From: an uncultured beta proteobacterium
GTDB lineage: Bacteria > Pseudomonadota > Gammaproteobacteria > Burkholderiales > Burkholderiaceae_C
DNA: 64,000 nt
Assembly (NCBI GenBank): GCA_903960915.1
Contig: CAJCCO010000094.1
Coordinates: 28,832 to 92,831, forward strand
Reading direction: 5' to 3'
The translations under genes and the position numbers were made by a program. Shown one piece after another: positions 45,570 to 54,825 of the stretch (the stretch's first letter is position 1; each line of letters opens with the position of its first letter). The notes below the pieces were generated by a model, which made no database searches, had not been told where the DNA came from, and worked only from the letters and a program-made list of their open reading frames with translations.

Positions 45570-46733
45570 TTATTTGCCGCCCAGGCCCATGGCCCGGGTA
45601 ATGACTTCTTTCATGATCTCGTTGGTGCCACCGTAAATGCGTTGCACGCGGGCGTCGGCATAGGCGCGGGTGATGGGGTATTCCCACATGTAGCCGTAGC
45701 CGCCAAAGAGTTGCACGCATTCGTCCATCACCTTGCATTGCAGATCGCTGCACCAGTACTTGGCCATGCTGGCAGTGGCCGTGTCCAGGCTGTTGCTCAT
45801 CAGCAGCTCGGTGCATTTGTCAACAAACACGCGCGCCACCTGCACCTCGGTTTGCAGTTCGGCCAGGGTAAAGCGGGTGTTCTGAAAGGCGGCCACGGGT
45901 TGGCCAAATACCTTGCGCTCTTTCACGTAGTCCACCGTCCATCCTATGGCTGCCTGCGCGGCTGCCACCGCACCAATGGCAATTTGCAAACGCTCCCAGG
46001 GCAACTGCTCCATCAAACAGATGAAACCGCGGTTTTCATGGGCCGCGCCACCCAGCAGGTTGTCAGCGGGAATGCGCACGTTGTCAAAAAACAGCTCGGC
46101 GGTGTCTTGTGCTTTCAGGCCGAGTTTTTTCAAGCGCTTGCCCACGCTAAAACCAGGCATGCCGCGCTCCACCAGCAGCAAGCTGGTGCCCTTGGCGCCA
46201 GCCGCTGGGTTCGTTTTGGCCACCACCACCACCAGATCGGCGTGCCACCCGTTGGTGATGAAGGTCTTGCTGCCATTGAGCAGGTAGCTGCCATCGCTTT
46301 GCAACAGGGCGGTAGTTTTGATGCCTTGCAAGTCCGAACCGGCTGCAGGCTCGCTCATGGCAATGGCGCTCACCATCTCGCCGCTGGCCAGCCGGGGCAG
46401 GTATTTTTGCTTCTGCGCCTCGGTGCCGTAATGCAGCAGGTAGGGCGCCACAATTTCGCTGTGCAGGCTGTAGCCAATGCCGCTGAAACCTGCTTTTGAC
46501 AGTTCTTCCATCTGCACCACCGAGTACAACTTGTCGGCGCCAGCGCCGCCATAGGCCTCCGGCATGGTCATGCATAAAAAACCGTTCTCGCCAGCTTTGT
46601 GCCAGACCGCTCGGTCCACATAGCCCTGTTCTTCCCAGGCGGCGTGATGGGGTGCAATCTCCTTGTCCATGAATCGTTTGAAACTGTCACGAAATGCTTC
46701 GTGGTCCGTGCTGAAAAGGTTTCTTTCAATCAT
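45570..46733 (-). CDS. Acyl-CoA dehydrogenase (long-chain/isovaleryl-type active site)
   Basis: FAD-dependent beta-oxidation enzyme of 387 aa. FAD/substrate motifs are SEPAAGSDL near 127-135 and [23 protein letters not shown] and [11 protein letters not shown] lie toward the C-terminus. The medium-chain catalytic Glu position is Gly (IYGGT), while PWERL has Glu247 at the position used as base in long-chain and isovaleryl enzymes, so activity is expected. I use ATG 46733; the frame runs far upstream to 47411, antisense to the thiolase gene. Confidence 0.93.
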   Translation of the reverse strand: MIERNLFSTDHEAFRDSFKRFMDKEIAPHHAAWEEQGYVDRAVWHKAGENGFLCMTMPEAYGGAGADKLYSVVQMEELSKAGFSGIGYSLHSEIVAPYLLHYGTEAQKQKYLPRLASGEMVSAIAMSEPAAGSDLQGIKTTALLQSDGSYLLNGSKTFITNGWHADLVVVVAKTNPAAGAKGTSLLLVERGMPGFSVGKRLKKLGLKAQDTAELFFDNVRIPADNLLGGAAHENRGFICLMEQLPWERLQIAIGAVAAAQAAIGWTVDYVKERKVFGQPVAAFQNTRFTLAELQTEVQVARVFVDKCTELLMSNSLDTATASMAKYWCSDLQCKVMDECVQLFGGYGYMWEYPITRAYADARVQRIYGGTNEIMKEVITRAMGLGGK

Positions 46734-46775
46734 GGCTGGGCTCTCATTTGGGGTGAAAAGGGATGTATTTTTACA

Positions 46776-46791
46776 AAGCAAGCGCTTGGTT
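46776..46791. promoter_or_regulatory. Imperfect palindrome between divergent fatty-acid genes (candidate TetR-type operator)
   Basis: AAGCAAGCGCTTGGTT is a 16-bp palindrome with a single mismatched pair and a perfect 10-bp core CAAGCGCTTG. It lies 43 bp from the acyl-CoA dehydrogenase start and 87 bp from the thiolase start. TATACT at 46800-46805 may be the plus-strand -10. Position and symmetry suggest a repressor site controlling both directions; no regulator gene is in the window. Confidence 0.5.
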
Positions 46792-46878
46792 AAAAATAAT
46801 ATACTGCATTGCGCTGACCCATTGACCCCCAGCGGGCCTGTTTTTTTGCCTGCCTCCGAAATATTGACTGGAGTTTTC

Positions 46879-48084
46879 ATGACTGAAGCTTTTGTGTTTG
46901 ATGCGATCCGCACGCCCCGCGGAAAAGGAAAAAAAGACGGCAGTCTGTACGAGGTCAAGCCTGTCAATCTGTTGGCAGGTGTATTGACGGCCTTGCAGCA
47001 GCGCAACCACCTGGACACCGCGCGGGTGGACGATGTGGTGATGGGCGTGGTCTCGCCGGTGGGCGAGCAAGGCTCGGTGATTGCCAAAGTGGCCGCACTC
47101 AAGGCGGGTTGGGACTTCACCTGTTCGGGTGTGCAGATCAACCGCTTTTGCGCCTCGGGTCTGGAGGCGGTCAATATGGCGGCGCAAAAGGTGCGCTCGG
47201 GCTGGGAAGACCTGGTGGTGGCCGGTGGCGTGGAGAGCATGAGCCGGGTGCCCATTGGCTCGGACGGTGGCGCCTGGGCCATGGACCCCGAAACCAACCT
47301 GGCCACCACGTTTGTGCCGCAAGGCATTGGCGCCGATTTGATTGCGACCCTAGAAGGATTCACCCGCGATGACGTTGATGCGTTTGCACTGGAAAGCCAG
47401 CGCCGGGCCACTTTGGCCCGAGAAAGCGGCTACTTTGCAGGCTCTCTGGTGCCCGTCAAAGATGCGCTGGGGCAGATCATTCTGGCGCAGGACGAGTTCA
47501 TTAAGCCGCAAACCACGCTCGCCGGTCTGGGTTCGCTCAAGGCCGCGTTTGAGCAAATGGGCGCCATGGGTTTTGACCAAATGGCCCTTACGCGCTACCC
47601 GCAGGTGGAGCGCATTCACCATGTGCACCACGCGGGCAATTCCTCCGGCATTGTGGACGGTGCAGCCGCCGTTTTGATCGGTTCCGAAGCTGCTGCCAAA
47701 GCGCACGGCCTGACACCGCGCGCGCGAATTGTGGCGGTGGCCCTGAGTGGTGCCGACCCCACCATCATGCTCACCGGCCCTATGCCGGCGGCGCGCAAGG
47801 CACTGGCCAAAGCGGGCCTGAGCATGGACCAGATCGACCTGGTGGAGATCAACGAAGCGTTTGCGGCTGTGGCCATGCGCTTCATGAAAGAGATGAATGT
47901 GCCGCACGACAAAGTCAACGTCAATGGCGGCGCCATTGCCATGGGTCACCCGCTAGGGGCCACCGGTGCCATGATTTTGGGCACACTGATTGACGAGCTG
48001 CACCGGCGCAAGTTGCGCTATGGCATGGCCACGCTGTGCGTGGGTGGCGGCATGGGCATTGCCACCATTGTTGAACGTTGCTAA
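46879..48084 (+). CDS. Acetyl-CoA C-acyltransferase (thiolase)
   Basis: Beta-oxidation thiolase of 401 aa. The acyl-accepting nucleophile is C91 in [18 protein letters not shown] is present, the active-site His lies in [15 protein letters not shown], and the second catalytic C387 is in CVGGGMG. I use ATG 46879, preceded by GGAG; the longer frame to 46663 enters the divergent gene. It is the first gene of the rightward fad-like operon, 35 bp before the multifunctional enzyme. Confidence 0.95.
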   Translation: MTEAFVFDAIRTPRGKGKKDGSLYEVKPVNLLAGVLTALQQRNHLDTARVDDVVMGVVSPVGEQGSVIAKVAALKAGWDFTCSGVQINRFCASGLEAVNMAAQKVRSGWEDLVVAGGVESMSRVPIGSDGGAWAMDPETNLATTFVPQGIGADLIATLEGFTRDDVDAFALESQRRATLARESGYFAGSLVPVKDALGQIILAQDEFIKPQTTLAGLGSLKAAFEQMGAMGFDQMALTRYPQVERIHHVHHAGNSSGIVDGAAAVLIGSEAAAKAHGLTPRARIVAVALSGADPTIMLTGPMPAARKALAKAGLSMDQIDLVEINEAFAAVAMRFMKEMNVPHDKVNVNGGAIAMGHPLGATGAMILGTLIDELHRRKLRYGMATLCVGGGMGIATIVERC

Positions 48085-48119
48085 ACCCTCACGCCCCTCT
48101 TAGCCTGAAGACACACACC

Positions 48120-50288
48120 ATGATGACTTTGAAAACCCTCAGCTACGCGCTGCAAGACGGCATTGCCACGATCACCTTTGACGAACAGGGCTCGCCTGTC
48201 AACACCATGTGCCAGCAATGGCAAACCGACCTGAGCGACATCACCGCCCAGGTGCTGCAAGACAAAGAGGCGATCCGGGGCATCATCCTGGCGTCGGCCA
48301 AATCCACCTTTTTTGCAGGTGCCGACCTGAAGGCCACCATGCGGCTGGCGCCTGATCAGGCCAACCTGGTGTATGTCGAGATTGAGCGCATGAAGCAGAA
48401 CTTTCGTGCGCTGGAGACCCTGGGCAAACCGGTGGTGAGTTGCCTGAACGGAACGGCGCTGGGGGGCGGCTGGGAGGTGGCCCTGATAGGCCACCACCGC
48501 ATTGCCATAGACGACCGCAAGATTCAGTTTGGCCTGCCTGAGGTCACGCTGGGCCTGCTGCCCGGCGCCAGTGGCATCACCAAAATGACACGGCACCTGG
48601 GCTTGCTGGGCGCGCAGCCCTACCTGGTGGAAGGTAAAACATTTGGTCCCCAGGAGGCTCTGAAACTGGGCTTGGTTCATGAATTGGTGGCACCTTCGGA
48701 ACAGGCCCAGAGCGAGATGCGCGCCAAGGCACTGGCTTGGATCAACGCCCACCCCACGGCCCAACACCCCTGGGAAGACAAAGACTACAAAGTGCCAGGC
48801 GGCACCCCGGCCAACCCCAAGGTGGCCGGCATGTTGACCGTGGCCCCGGCCATGTTGAGCAAACAGACACGTGGCCTGTACCCCGCGCCCGAGGCCATTC
48901 TGGCCTGCATGGTGGAAGGCCTGCAAGTTGACCTGCCGACGGCGCTGCGCATTGAGAGCCGCTACCTGGCCAAGCTCATGACGGGCAGCAACGCCCGCTC
49001 CATGATCAACACCTTCTTTTTCAACATGAGCGCCATTCGCAGCGGCCATTCGCGCCCGGGCAAGTCGCCGCGTTTCAAACCCGCCAAGGTAGGTTTGCTG
49101 GGGGCGGGCATGATGGGGGCGGGCATTGCCTACGTGCAGGCCAGCCAAGGGATTGAAACCGTGCTGAAAGACGTGAGCCTGGAGAAAGCCCAGGCCGGCA
49201 AAGCCTACAGTGCCAAGCTCACCCAGGCCCGCGTGGACAAAGGCCGCATGACTGAGCCGGCACAAGCCCAACTGCTGGCGCGCATTCACGCCACCGAGCA
49301 GGCGGCCGACCTGGCGGGCTGCGACCTGATCATTGAGGCCGTGTTTGAAAACCGCGAACTCAAGGCCCGCGTTACGCAGGAGGCCGAGCCGATGCTGGCG
49401 CCTGGCGGCTTTTTTGCCTCCAACACCTCCACTCTGCCCATCAGCGGGCTGGCCAAGGCCAGCGTGGCGCCAGCCAAGTTCATTGGCATCCATTTTTTCA
49501 GCCCGGTGGACAAGATGAAGCTGGTGGAGATCATCCGCGGCGCGCAGACCGATGACGAGACCGTGGCCCGGGCCTTTGACTATGTGCAGGCCATTGGAAA
49601 AATGCCCATTGTGGTGAACGACTCGCGGGGCTTTTTTACCAGCCGTGTCTTTGGCACCTTTGTGATGGAAGGTGTGGCCATGCTGGGCGAAGGCATACCG
49701 GCTGCGGCGATTGAAAATGCGGGCATCCAATGCGGCATGCCGGTAGGCCCGCTGGCGGTGCTCGATGAGACCTCGCTGAGCCTGAGTCTGCATGTGATCG
49801 AACAAACCCGCGCCGATTTTGCGGGTGAAGGAAAAACCTACCAGGCCTCCCCTGGCGAGCTGCTGGTGGAAACCATGGTGCGCCAACACCAGCGCGCCGG
49901 ACGCGCCGCTGGCGGTGGCTTTTACGACTACCCGACGGAAAAAGGCGCCCGCAAGCACCTGTGGCCGCAGCTCAAACCTTTGTTTGAAAAAGCCGACACC
50001 CCTTGGAACATCACCGACCTGAAAGACCGGCTGCTGTACCGCCAGGCGATTGAGACGGCGCGCTGCCTGCATGAAAACGTGTTGACCTCGGTGCACGATG
50101 CCAACATAGGCTCCATCTTCGGCATTGGCTTTCCGGCCTGGACCGGCGGCGCCATGCAGTTTATTTACGGCATGGGGCTGGCCGCTTTTGCACAACGAGC
50201 CGACGAACTGGCCCAGCAGTTTGGCCCCGGCTTTGCCTTGACGCCGGCGGTCAAGGACACCATTGCCCGCTTCCAACCCGTCTATTGA
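48120..50288 (+). CDS. Enoyl-CoA hydratase / 3-hydroxyacyl-CoA dehydrogenase (FadB/FadJ-like)
   Basis: Fused beta-oxidation enzyme of 722 aa. The crotonase domain at 1-190 has FFAGADLK and catalytic Glu141 in GLPEVTLGLLPGASG. The dehydrogenase Rossmann domain from about 322 has GAGMMGAG at 328-335 and FFSPVDKMKLVEII; the C-terminal dimerisation domain (about 500-722) ends RFQPVY. ATG 48120 or the adjacent 48123 is the likely start. It works with the upstream thiolase. Confidence 0.94.
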   Translation: MMTLKTLSYALQDGIATITFDEQGSPVNTMCQQWQTDLSDITAQVLQDKEAIRGIILASAKSTFFAGADLKATMRLAPDQANLVYVEIERMKQNFRALETLGKPVVSCLNGTALGGGWEVALIGHHRIAIDDRKIQFGLPEVTLGLLPGASGITKMTRHLGLLGAQPYLVEGKTFGPQEALKLGLVHELVAPSEQAQSEMRAKALAWINAHPTAQHPWEDKDYKVPGGTPANPKVAGMLTVAPAMLSKQTRGLYPAPEAILACMVEGLQVDLPTALRIESRYLAKLMTGSNARSMINTFFFNMSAIRSGHSRPGKSPRFKPAKVGLLGAGMMGAGIAYVQASQGIETVLKDVSLEKAQAGKAYSAKLTQARVDKGRMTEPAQAQLLARIHATEQAADLAGCDLIIEAVFENRELKARVTQEAEPMLAPGGFFASNTSTLPISGLAKASVAPAKFIGIHFFSPVDKMKLVEIIRGAQTDDETVARAFDYVQAIGKMPIVVNDSRGFFTSRVFGTFVMEGVAMLGEGIPAAAIENAGIQCGMPVGPLAVLDETSLSLSLHVIEQTRADFAGEGKTYQASPGELLVETMVRQHQRAGRAAGGGFYDYPTEKGARKHLWPQLKPLFEKADTPWNITDLKDRLLYRQAIETARCLHENVLTSVHDANIGSIFGIGFPAWTGGAMQFIYGMGLAAFAQRADELAQQFGPGFALTPAVKDTIARFQPVY

Positions 50289-50295
50289 AACCGCC

Positions 50296-50907
50296 ATGAC
50301 GACACTTCCACACCGCTCGCGCCTGCGAAAAATCACTATTGCGCTGGCGCTTTACCTGACGGCAGTCGCCTTGGGCGCCGGCTCGGCCTGGTGGGTGCTG
50401 CGCAAGGCCCACTGGACCGGCCAACTGGTGAAGGTAGGCGCCTGGCGCGGCAGCACCCTGACGGGCAGTCCGGATGCCGACATGTACACCCGTGCCCGTG
50501 TCGCCTTGGAAGGACTGCTGGCTTTGGGTCGGGATGAAACCATGTACTACATCGCCACCCAGGATGACTCGGGGCGGCCCTTGCGAAGCACCTGCAACTA
50601 CCGCGTGGCTGGCGCACCCCCGGCTGCACGCTGGTGGAGCATTACCGCGTATGCCGACGATTTTTTCCTGTTTGACGCCCCCGGTCAGCGCTACAGCCTG
50701 AACGGCAGCACGGCCAAGCTGGATGCCCAGGGTCAGTTTTTGCTCAGCACCGGGCCACAGGAACAAGCGGGTGTGCATTGGCTGCCCACGCCCGGCCAAC
50801 GCGGCGTGGTGTTGACCCTGCGTCTGTACAACCCGTCACCCGGTTTGCAGGCCGCGCCAGCTTCCTTGAAGCCGCCGTCCATCAACCCCATTGGAGCCTG
50901 CCCATGA
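50296..50907 (+). CDS. DUF1214 protein with N-terminal membrane anchor
   Basis: Protein of 203 aa, 7 bp after the beta-oxidation enzyme. One hydrophobic helix at about 13-35 is followed by a DUF1214-like domain: MYTRARVALEGLLALGRDETMYYIA, WWSITAYADDFFLFD and RYSLNG. In many bacteria DUF1254 and DUF1214 occur in one longer protein; here they are separate neighbours and both anchored. ATGA overlap with the next gene. Function unknown; a role linked to lipid metabolism is suggested only by location. Confidence 0.75.
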   Translation: MTTLPHRSRLRKITIALALYLTAVALGAGSAWWVLRKAHWTGQLVKVGAWRGSTLTGSPDADMYTRARVALEGLLALGRDETMYYIATQDDSGRPLRSTCNYRVAGAPPAARWWSITAYADDFFLFDAPGQRYSLNGSTAKLDAQGQFLLSTGPQEQAGVHWLPTPGQRGVVLTLRLYNPSPGLQAAPASLKPPSINPIGACP

Positions 50908-51467
50908 AGAACTGGACCTCAGGGCAACGGCTCTGGTTTTACCGAGCTTTGTCCTTAAGCGTTACAGCCGTGCTGGCCCATGTGCTGCTGGTTTGGGCCG
51001 TGCCACGCGTGATCATGAACCGGGTCATGAACGGCCCGGCAGCCCAGGCCATGAACATGCAAAACCAGGCCGCATTTCCACCGGCAGTAGATGCTAGCGC
51101 GCGCCGTGTGGTGATGCCCAGCCCGGACCTGCTGTATTCGGTCTGCGTGTTTGATGTATCGGGTGGACCGGTGCGCGTCAAAGCACACCCCCAGCTCAGC
51201 ACCTACTGGTCTGTTGCGCTTTACGCATCGAACAGTGACAACTTCTTTGTCATCAATGACCAGGCAGCGGGCACGGCCCCGGTTGATTTGTGGCTGGTGT
51301 CTGAAGGCCCCAATGCCAATGCGCCCCAAGTGCCAGCGGGTGCCCGGGTGGTGGTAACGCCCACAAACCAGGGCTTCTTGCTGATGCGTGTGTTGACCAG
51401 CGACTATGCGGCTGAAAAAGCCGTGGTGGAACCGGCTCGGCGCACCCTGCAGTGCAGCAAGGCTTAG
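50904..51467 (+). CDS. DUF1254-like protein with N-terminal membrane anchor
   Basis: Protein of 187 aa: a hydrophobic segment at about 15-35, then a domain with DLLYSVCVFDVSGGPVRV, TYWSVALYASNSDNFFVIND and ARVVVTPTNQGFLLMRVL, resembling the N-terminal half (DUF1254) of DUF1254/DUF1214 proteins. It starts inside the stop of the DUF1214 gene, so the two are probably made in fixed ratio and may form a complex. No catalytic motif is evident. Confidence 0.7.
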   Translation: MKNWTSGQRLWFYRALSLSVTAVLAHVLLVWAVPRVIMNRVMNGPAAQAMNMQNQAAFPPAVDASARRVVMPSPDLLYSVCVFDVSGGPVRVKAHPQLSTYWSVALYASNSDNFFVINDQAAGTAPVDLWLVSEGPNANAPQVPAGARVVVTPTNQGFLLMRVLTSDYAAEKAVVEPARRTLQCSKA

Positions 51468-51482
51468 CGGGGCCGTTTCACC

Positions 51483-52382
51483 ATGCTGGCCCAACTGCTG
51501 AGACTGCTGCTGCTGACGCAAGCGCTGACTGGCCTTGTAATAGGCGGGTTGATCGTCTATTTCACTGAGGCGCCCACCTGGCTGATGCCCCTGACTGCGT
51601 TGCTGATGCCCGTGTTGGTGCAGCTGAGCGTGGCCACTTCTACGGCCTTCAAGTCGCGCACATCTCGGGCCGATGGGCCCTGGTGGCGCTCACTGGTGTT
51701 TGAAGGCCTGGCCATGCTGCGGGTGTTTGTTCTGCAAATGCCCTGGGCCAAGCCGCCCAGGTTGCAGCGGGGGCCTGCCGCCCTGCCCCAACGGTTACCG
51801 GTGCTGCTGGTGCACGGCTATGTATGCAACCACCGCGTCTGGGATGCGATGGCGCTGCAGCTTCGCCAGGCCGGACACCCGGTGTTGGCCATTGACCTGG
51901 AGCCATTGTTCACCTCGATTGACGATTACGCCGAGCTGGTGGAGCAAGCTGTGGTGGCCATTTGCCGCCAGACGGGCAGCCCGCAGGTGGCACTCATTGG
52001 CCACAGCATGGGCGGACTGGCGATACGCGCCTGGCTACGCGCCTATGGCAGCCAACGCGTGGCGCGTGTGCTGACCCTGGGAACGCCCCACGTTGGCACC
52101 CAAATTCACACCCCATTTCCCAGCCCGAACGGGAAGGCGATGGCTTGGCAAAGCGATTGGCTGCAGGCGCTCGCTGCCAGTGAAAGCCCTGCTACCCGCG
52201 CACTGATGCGCATCGCCCTCACGCCCCAGGACAACATCGTTTTTCCGCAGACTGAACAAGTCTTGCCCGGTGTACCGGTGACGGTGTTTGTGGGCTTGGG
52301 CCATGTGGAAATGGTGCTGCACCCTGCGGTTATGCACTGGGTGCTGCAACAAATTGAAGAAACGGCCCGTGAAGCAAGCTGA
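51483..52382 (+). CDS. Lipase-like alpha/beta hydrolase, membrane-anchored
   Basis: Protein of 299 aa. Two N-terminal hydrophobic helices (about 5-27 and 33-55) precede a hydrolase domain with LLVHGYVCNHRVWD, LIGHSMGG as nucleophile elbow near residue 178, TLGTPHVGTQIHTP (typical of triacylglycerol lipases), and a C-terminal histidine in GLGHVEM. It is 15 bp after the DUF1254 gene in the fatty-acid operon, so an acyl-ester substrate is plausible but not shown. Confidence 0.85.
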   Translation: MLAQLLRLLLLTQALTGLVIGGLIVYFTEAPTWLMPLTALLMPVLVQLSVATSTAFKSRTSRADGPWWRSLVFEGLAMLRVFVLQMPWAKPPRLQRGPAALPQRLPVLLVHGYVCNHRVWDAMALQLRQAGHPVLAIDLEPLFTSIDDYAELVEQAVVAICRQTGSPQVALIGHSMGGLAIRAWLRAYGSQRVARVLTLGTPHVGTQIHTPFPSPNGKAMAWQSDWLQALAASESPATRALMRIALTPQDNIVFPQTEQVLPGVPVTVFVGLGHVEMVLHPAVMHWVLQQIEETAREAS

Positions 52383-52410
52383 CAGGACGGGGATTGCTGA
52401 CACAACGGGT

Positions 52411-52995
52411 ATGGTTGACCGCCCCCGGCCGGCTTCTTTACGGCAACTTTTCTGGGCGTTTTCTGCCCTGGCTTTGCAGGGCTTTGGTGGTGTGCTCGCG
52501 GTGGTTCAGCGTGAGTTGGTAGAACGCAAACAGTGGCTTAGCCAAAAAGAATTTCTTGAGGATTGGGCCGTGGCGCAAATTCTGCCGGGCCCCAACGTGG
52601 TGAACCTGTCGTTGATGCTGGGCGGACGCTACTTTGGTTGGCGAGGGGCCTTGGTAGCGCTGGCCGGCATGCTGACTTTTCCAACGCTGGTGGCGCTCGC
52701 GCTGGCCGCTGTCTTTGCTGGCGTGGCTGATTTTCCGGGCGTGCAAGGTGCCTTGCGGGGCCTGGGTGCGGTGGCCGCCGGGCTGATTGTTGCGACCGGC
52801 CTGAAGCTGGTGGTGGCTTTGAGAAACCACGTGCTGGGTGCTGTTGGCTGTGCCGTGGTGGCGGCCATTACTTTTCTGGCGGTGGCTTTGCTGCGTCTGC
52901 CGCTGCCCTGGGTGTTATTGCTTTGGGGCGGGGTGGCTTGTGCCTGGACCTACCGGCAACTGGGCGTGCTGGATGCTCAGAAAGTTGCGCCATGA
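52411..52995 (+). CDS. Chromate transporter ChrA, first half-size subunit
   Basis: CHR-family membrane protein of 194 aa with about five to six hydrophobic segments. The conserved N-terminal motif reads FWAFSALALQGFGGVLAVV, and the AQILPGPNVVNLSLMLGGR segment carries the family PGP motif. I use ATG 52411; upstream codons overlap the lipase gene. It makes a short-chain ChrA pair with the next gene via an ATGA overlap. Chromate or another oxyanion may be the substrate. Confidence 0.88.
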   Translation: MVDRPRPASLRQLFWAFSALALQGFGGVLAVVQRELVERKQWLSQKEFLEDWAVAQILPGPNVVNLSLMLGGRYFGWRGALVALAGMLTFPTLVALALAAVFAGVADFPGVQGALRGLGAVAAGLIVATGLKLVVALRNHVLGAVGCAVVAAITFLAVALLRLPLPWVLLLWGGVACAWTYRQLGVLDAQKVAP

Positions 52996-53591
52996 ACCCC
53001 ATCCTCATGAGCGCTATCGACTGGCTTTCGCTGTTGACGCACTTTCTCTCGCTGTCCTTGTTGGCTGTAGGCGGCGCCATCACCACGGCGCCGGAGATGC
53101 ACCGCTACCTGGTGGATGAGCGGCATTGGCTCAGCGAGGGGCAGTTCACTTCTTCCATTGCCTTGGCCCAGGCGGCGCCCGGCCCCAACGTGTTGTTTGT
53201 GGCCTTGATGGGCTGGAATATTGGCATGAACGCCTCCGGCGGCTATTCAGCCGGCCTGGCAGCCTGGCCCGCCGCCTTGCTGGGCATGATGCTGGCGATG
53301 CTCGGCATTTTGTTGCCCAGCACGTGTCTTATTTTTGTGGTGGCGCGCTGGAGTTACAAAAACCAGGCCTTGCGGGCGGTTCGGGCTTTCAAGCAGGGCA
53401 TGGCGCCTGTGGTGGTGGCGCTGCTGGTGGCTACAGGCTGGATTCTCAGCGCAGGCCACGGTCCTTGGCAGACAAACTGGCCGCTGTACCTGCTCACCCT
53501 CCTCAGCACGTTGCTGGTGTGGCGTACCAAAATTCACATGCTCTGGCTGCTGGGTGCGGGTGCTGTGTTGGGCTATTGGGGCTGGGTTTAA
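52992..53591 (+). CDS. Chromate transporter ChrA, second half-size subunit
   Basis: CHR-family partner of 199 aa: FLSLSLLAVGGAITTAPEM and the PGP-type motif AQAAPGPNVLFVALMGW, followed by helices to the C-terminus. The two half-size proteins together equal one full-length bidomain ChrA and probably form a heterodimer with opposite membrane orientation, as described for short CHR pairs. The first ATG overlaps the previous stop; M6 is an alternative start. Confidence 0.88.
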   Translation: MNPILMSAIDWLSLLTHFLSLSLLAVGGAITTAPEMHRYLVDERHWLSEGQFTSSIALAQAAPGPNVLFVALMGWNIGMNASGGYSAGLAAWPAALLGMMLAMLGILLPSTCLIFVVARWSYKNQALRAVRAFKQGMAPVVVALLVATGWILSAGHGPWQTNWPLYLLTLLSTLLVWRTKIHMLWLLGAGAVLGYWGWV

Positions 53592-53614
53592 GGTTTGAGG
53601 TTTAAGCCCGGCGC

Positions 53615-53959
53615 TTAGCGCGGATTTTCAAAGAAAAGGTAGTTCGAGCCAAAGTCGCTGATCTCGAAGTACACCTTTTTCTCGCCGGGGTCGGCCACGA
53701 AATTCAGGTTTTCATCGAGCACACCATAGCCGTACCGGTAAGAGCGAGGCCTGCCGTCGTCGGTGCCCATGGCGGTACTGAGCTTGTCAATTTTCAAAAA
53801 GCGGCGAACCAGCTTGTCACCGGCGTAAAACTCCAGCACGCCATTGGTGCCGGTCCAGTTCTGAATGTCGCGGTTGATCTTGTTTTGCTGTTCCTGGGTG
53901 CAGCCAACGCTCAGCAAAGCAAACGCGAGAAGCCATGACAGTGGGGTCAGACGAGGCAT
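53615..53959 (-). CDS. Small predicted lipoprotein
   Basis: Protein of 114 aa with signal peptide and lipobox LSVGC (modified Cys near residue 20). The mature part has NGVLEFYAGDKLVRRFLKIDKLSTA, RSYRYGYGVLDENLNFVADPGEKKVYFEISDF. I do not recognise the family. It lies 23 bp downstream of rlmB on the same strand and converges with chrA. Confidence 0.75.
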   Translation of the reverse strand: MPRLTPLSWLLAFALLSVGCTQEQQNKINRDIQNWTGTNGVLEFYAGDKLVRRFLKIDKLSTAMGTDDGRPRSYRYGYGVLDENLNFVADPGEKKVYFEISDFGSNYLFFENPR

Positions 53960-53982
53960 AGGGGTGGCTCCGGTTAAAAAAT

Positions 53983-54750
53983 TCAGGCGCGCTGGCGAAG
54001 CGCTTCATACAGACACACACCGCTGGCCACCGACACGTTGAGGCTTTCGACGGCGCCGCGCATCGGGATGCTCACCAACTCGTCACAGGTTTTGGCGGTG
54101 AGCTGGCGCATGCCCGCCCCTTCGGCGCCAAGCACCAGGGCAATCGGGCCTTTGAGGTCGGCCTGGTAAAGGGTTTTAGGTGCTACGTCGCTGGTGCCAA
54201 TAATCCAGATATTGCGCTCCTTCAACTCGTTCAAGGTGCGCGCCAGGTTGGTCACCATGAAGTAAGGCACCGTTTCTGCCGCGCCGCTGGCCACCTTGGC
54301 CACGGTGGCGTTGATGCCGGCGGCATGGTCTTTGGGCGCAATGACGGCATGGGCGCCCGCGCCGTCGGCCACCCGCAGGCAAGCCCCCAGGTTGTGCGGA
54401 TCGGTCACGCCGTCAAGCACCAGAATCAGCGGCTGCTCGCGTTCTGCCAGCGGCTTGTCGGCCTGCGCGGCTTCGAGTTGCTCCAGCAGTTCGTCCAGCG
54501 AATGCACTTGCGCCAACTCCTGCACCCGGGCGGCGACGCCCTGGTGACCATGGCCGCCGCAGAGCTTGGCCAGACGCATGCCGTCGGCCTCGATCAGGCG
54601 CACACCGGCTTCATTGACCTTGTCAATGAATTGCCGCATGCGCGCATCGCGCCGGGTGGGCTCAAAATATATTTCGATGATGGATCGCGGCGCGGTTTTA
54701 AGGCGCACGCCCACGGCATGAAAGCCGAACAGAACTTTGGATGAAGACAT
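53983..54750 (-). CDS. rlmB: 23S rRNA (guanosine2251-2'-O)-methyltransferase RlmB
   Basis: SPOUT/TrmH-type methyltransferase of 255 aa. An N-terminal L30e-like substrate-binding domain (about 5-80, FGFHAVGVRLK) precedes the catalytic domain with LDGVTDPHNLGACLRVADGAG (motif 1), LVLGAEGAGMR and SIPMRGAVESLNVSVASGVCLYE (SAM knot). Length and motifs match RlmB. Confidence 0.95.
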   Translation of the reverse strand: MSSSKVLFGFHAVGVRLKTAPRSIIEIYFEPTRRDARMRQFIDKVNEAGVRLIEADGMRLAKLCGGHGHQGVAARVQELAQVHSLDELLEQLEAAQADKPLAEREQPLILVLDGVTDPHNLGACLRVADGAGAHAVIAPKDHAAGINATVAKVASGAAETVPYFMVTNLARTLNELKERNIWIIGTSDVAPKTLYQADLKGPIALVLGAEGAGMRQLTAKTCDELVSIPMRGAVESLNVSVASGVCLYEALRQRA

Positions 54751-54825
54751 GGCGCTGATTATCGCGGCACAGCCAGCGCTTCAATAAAGCAGCGCGGCTT
54801 GTATTTTTCAGGCCGGGTTGGCCCT

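Noticed and set aside
45570..47411. Acyl-CoA dehydrogenase with a 226-residue N-terminal extension
   Set aside because: The extension is antisense to the thiolase gene and crosses the promoter region; the family starts at MIERNLF (46733).
48081..50336. Uninterrupted 751-codon frame antisense to the FadB-like gene
   Set aside because: The plus-strand protein has full crotonase and dehydrogenase motifs. The antisense translation is His/Gln/Gly-rich without motifs, as expected from codon bias in GC-rich DNA.
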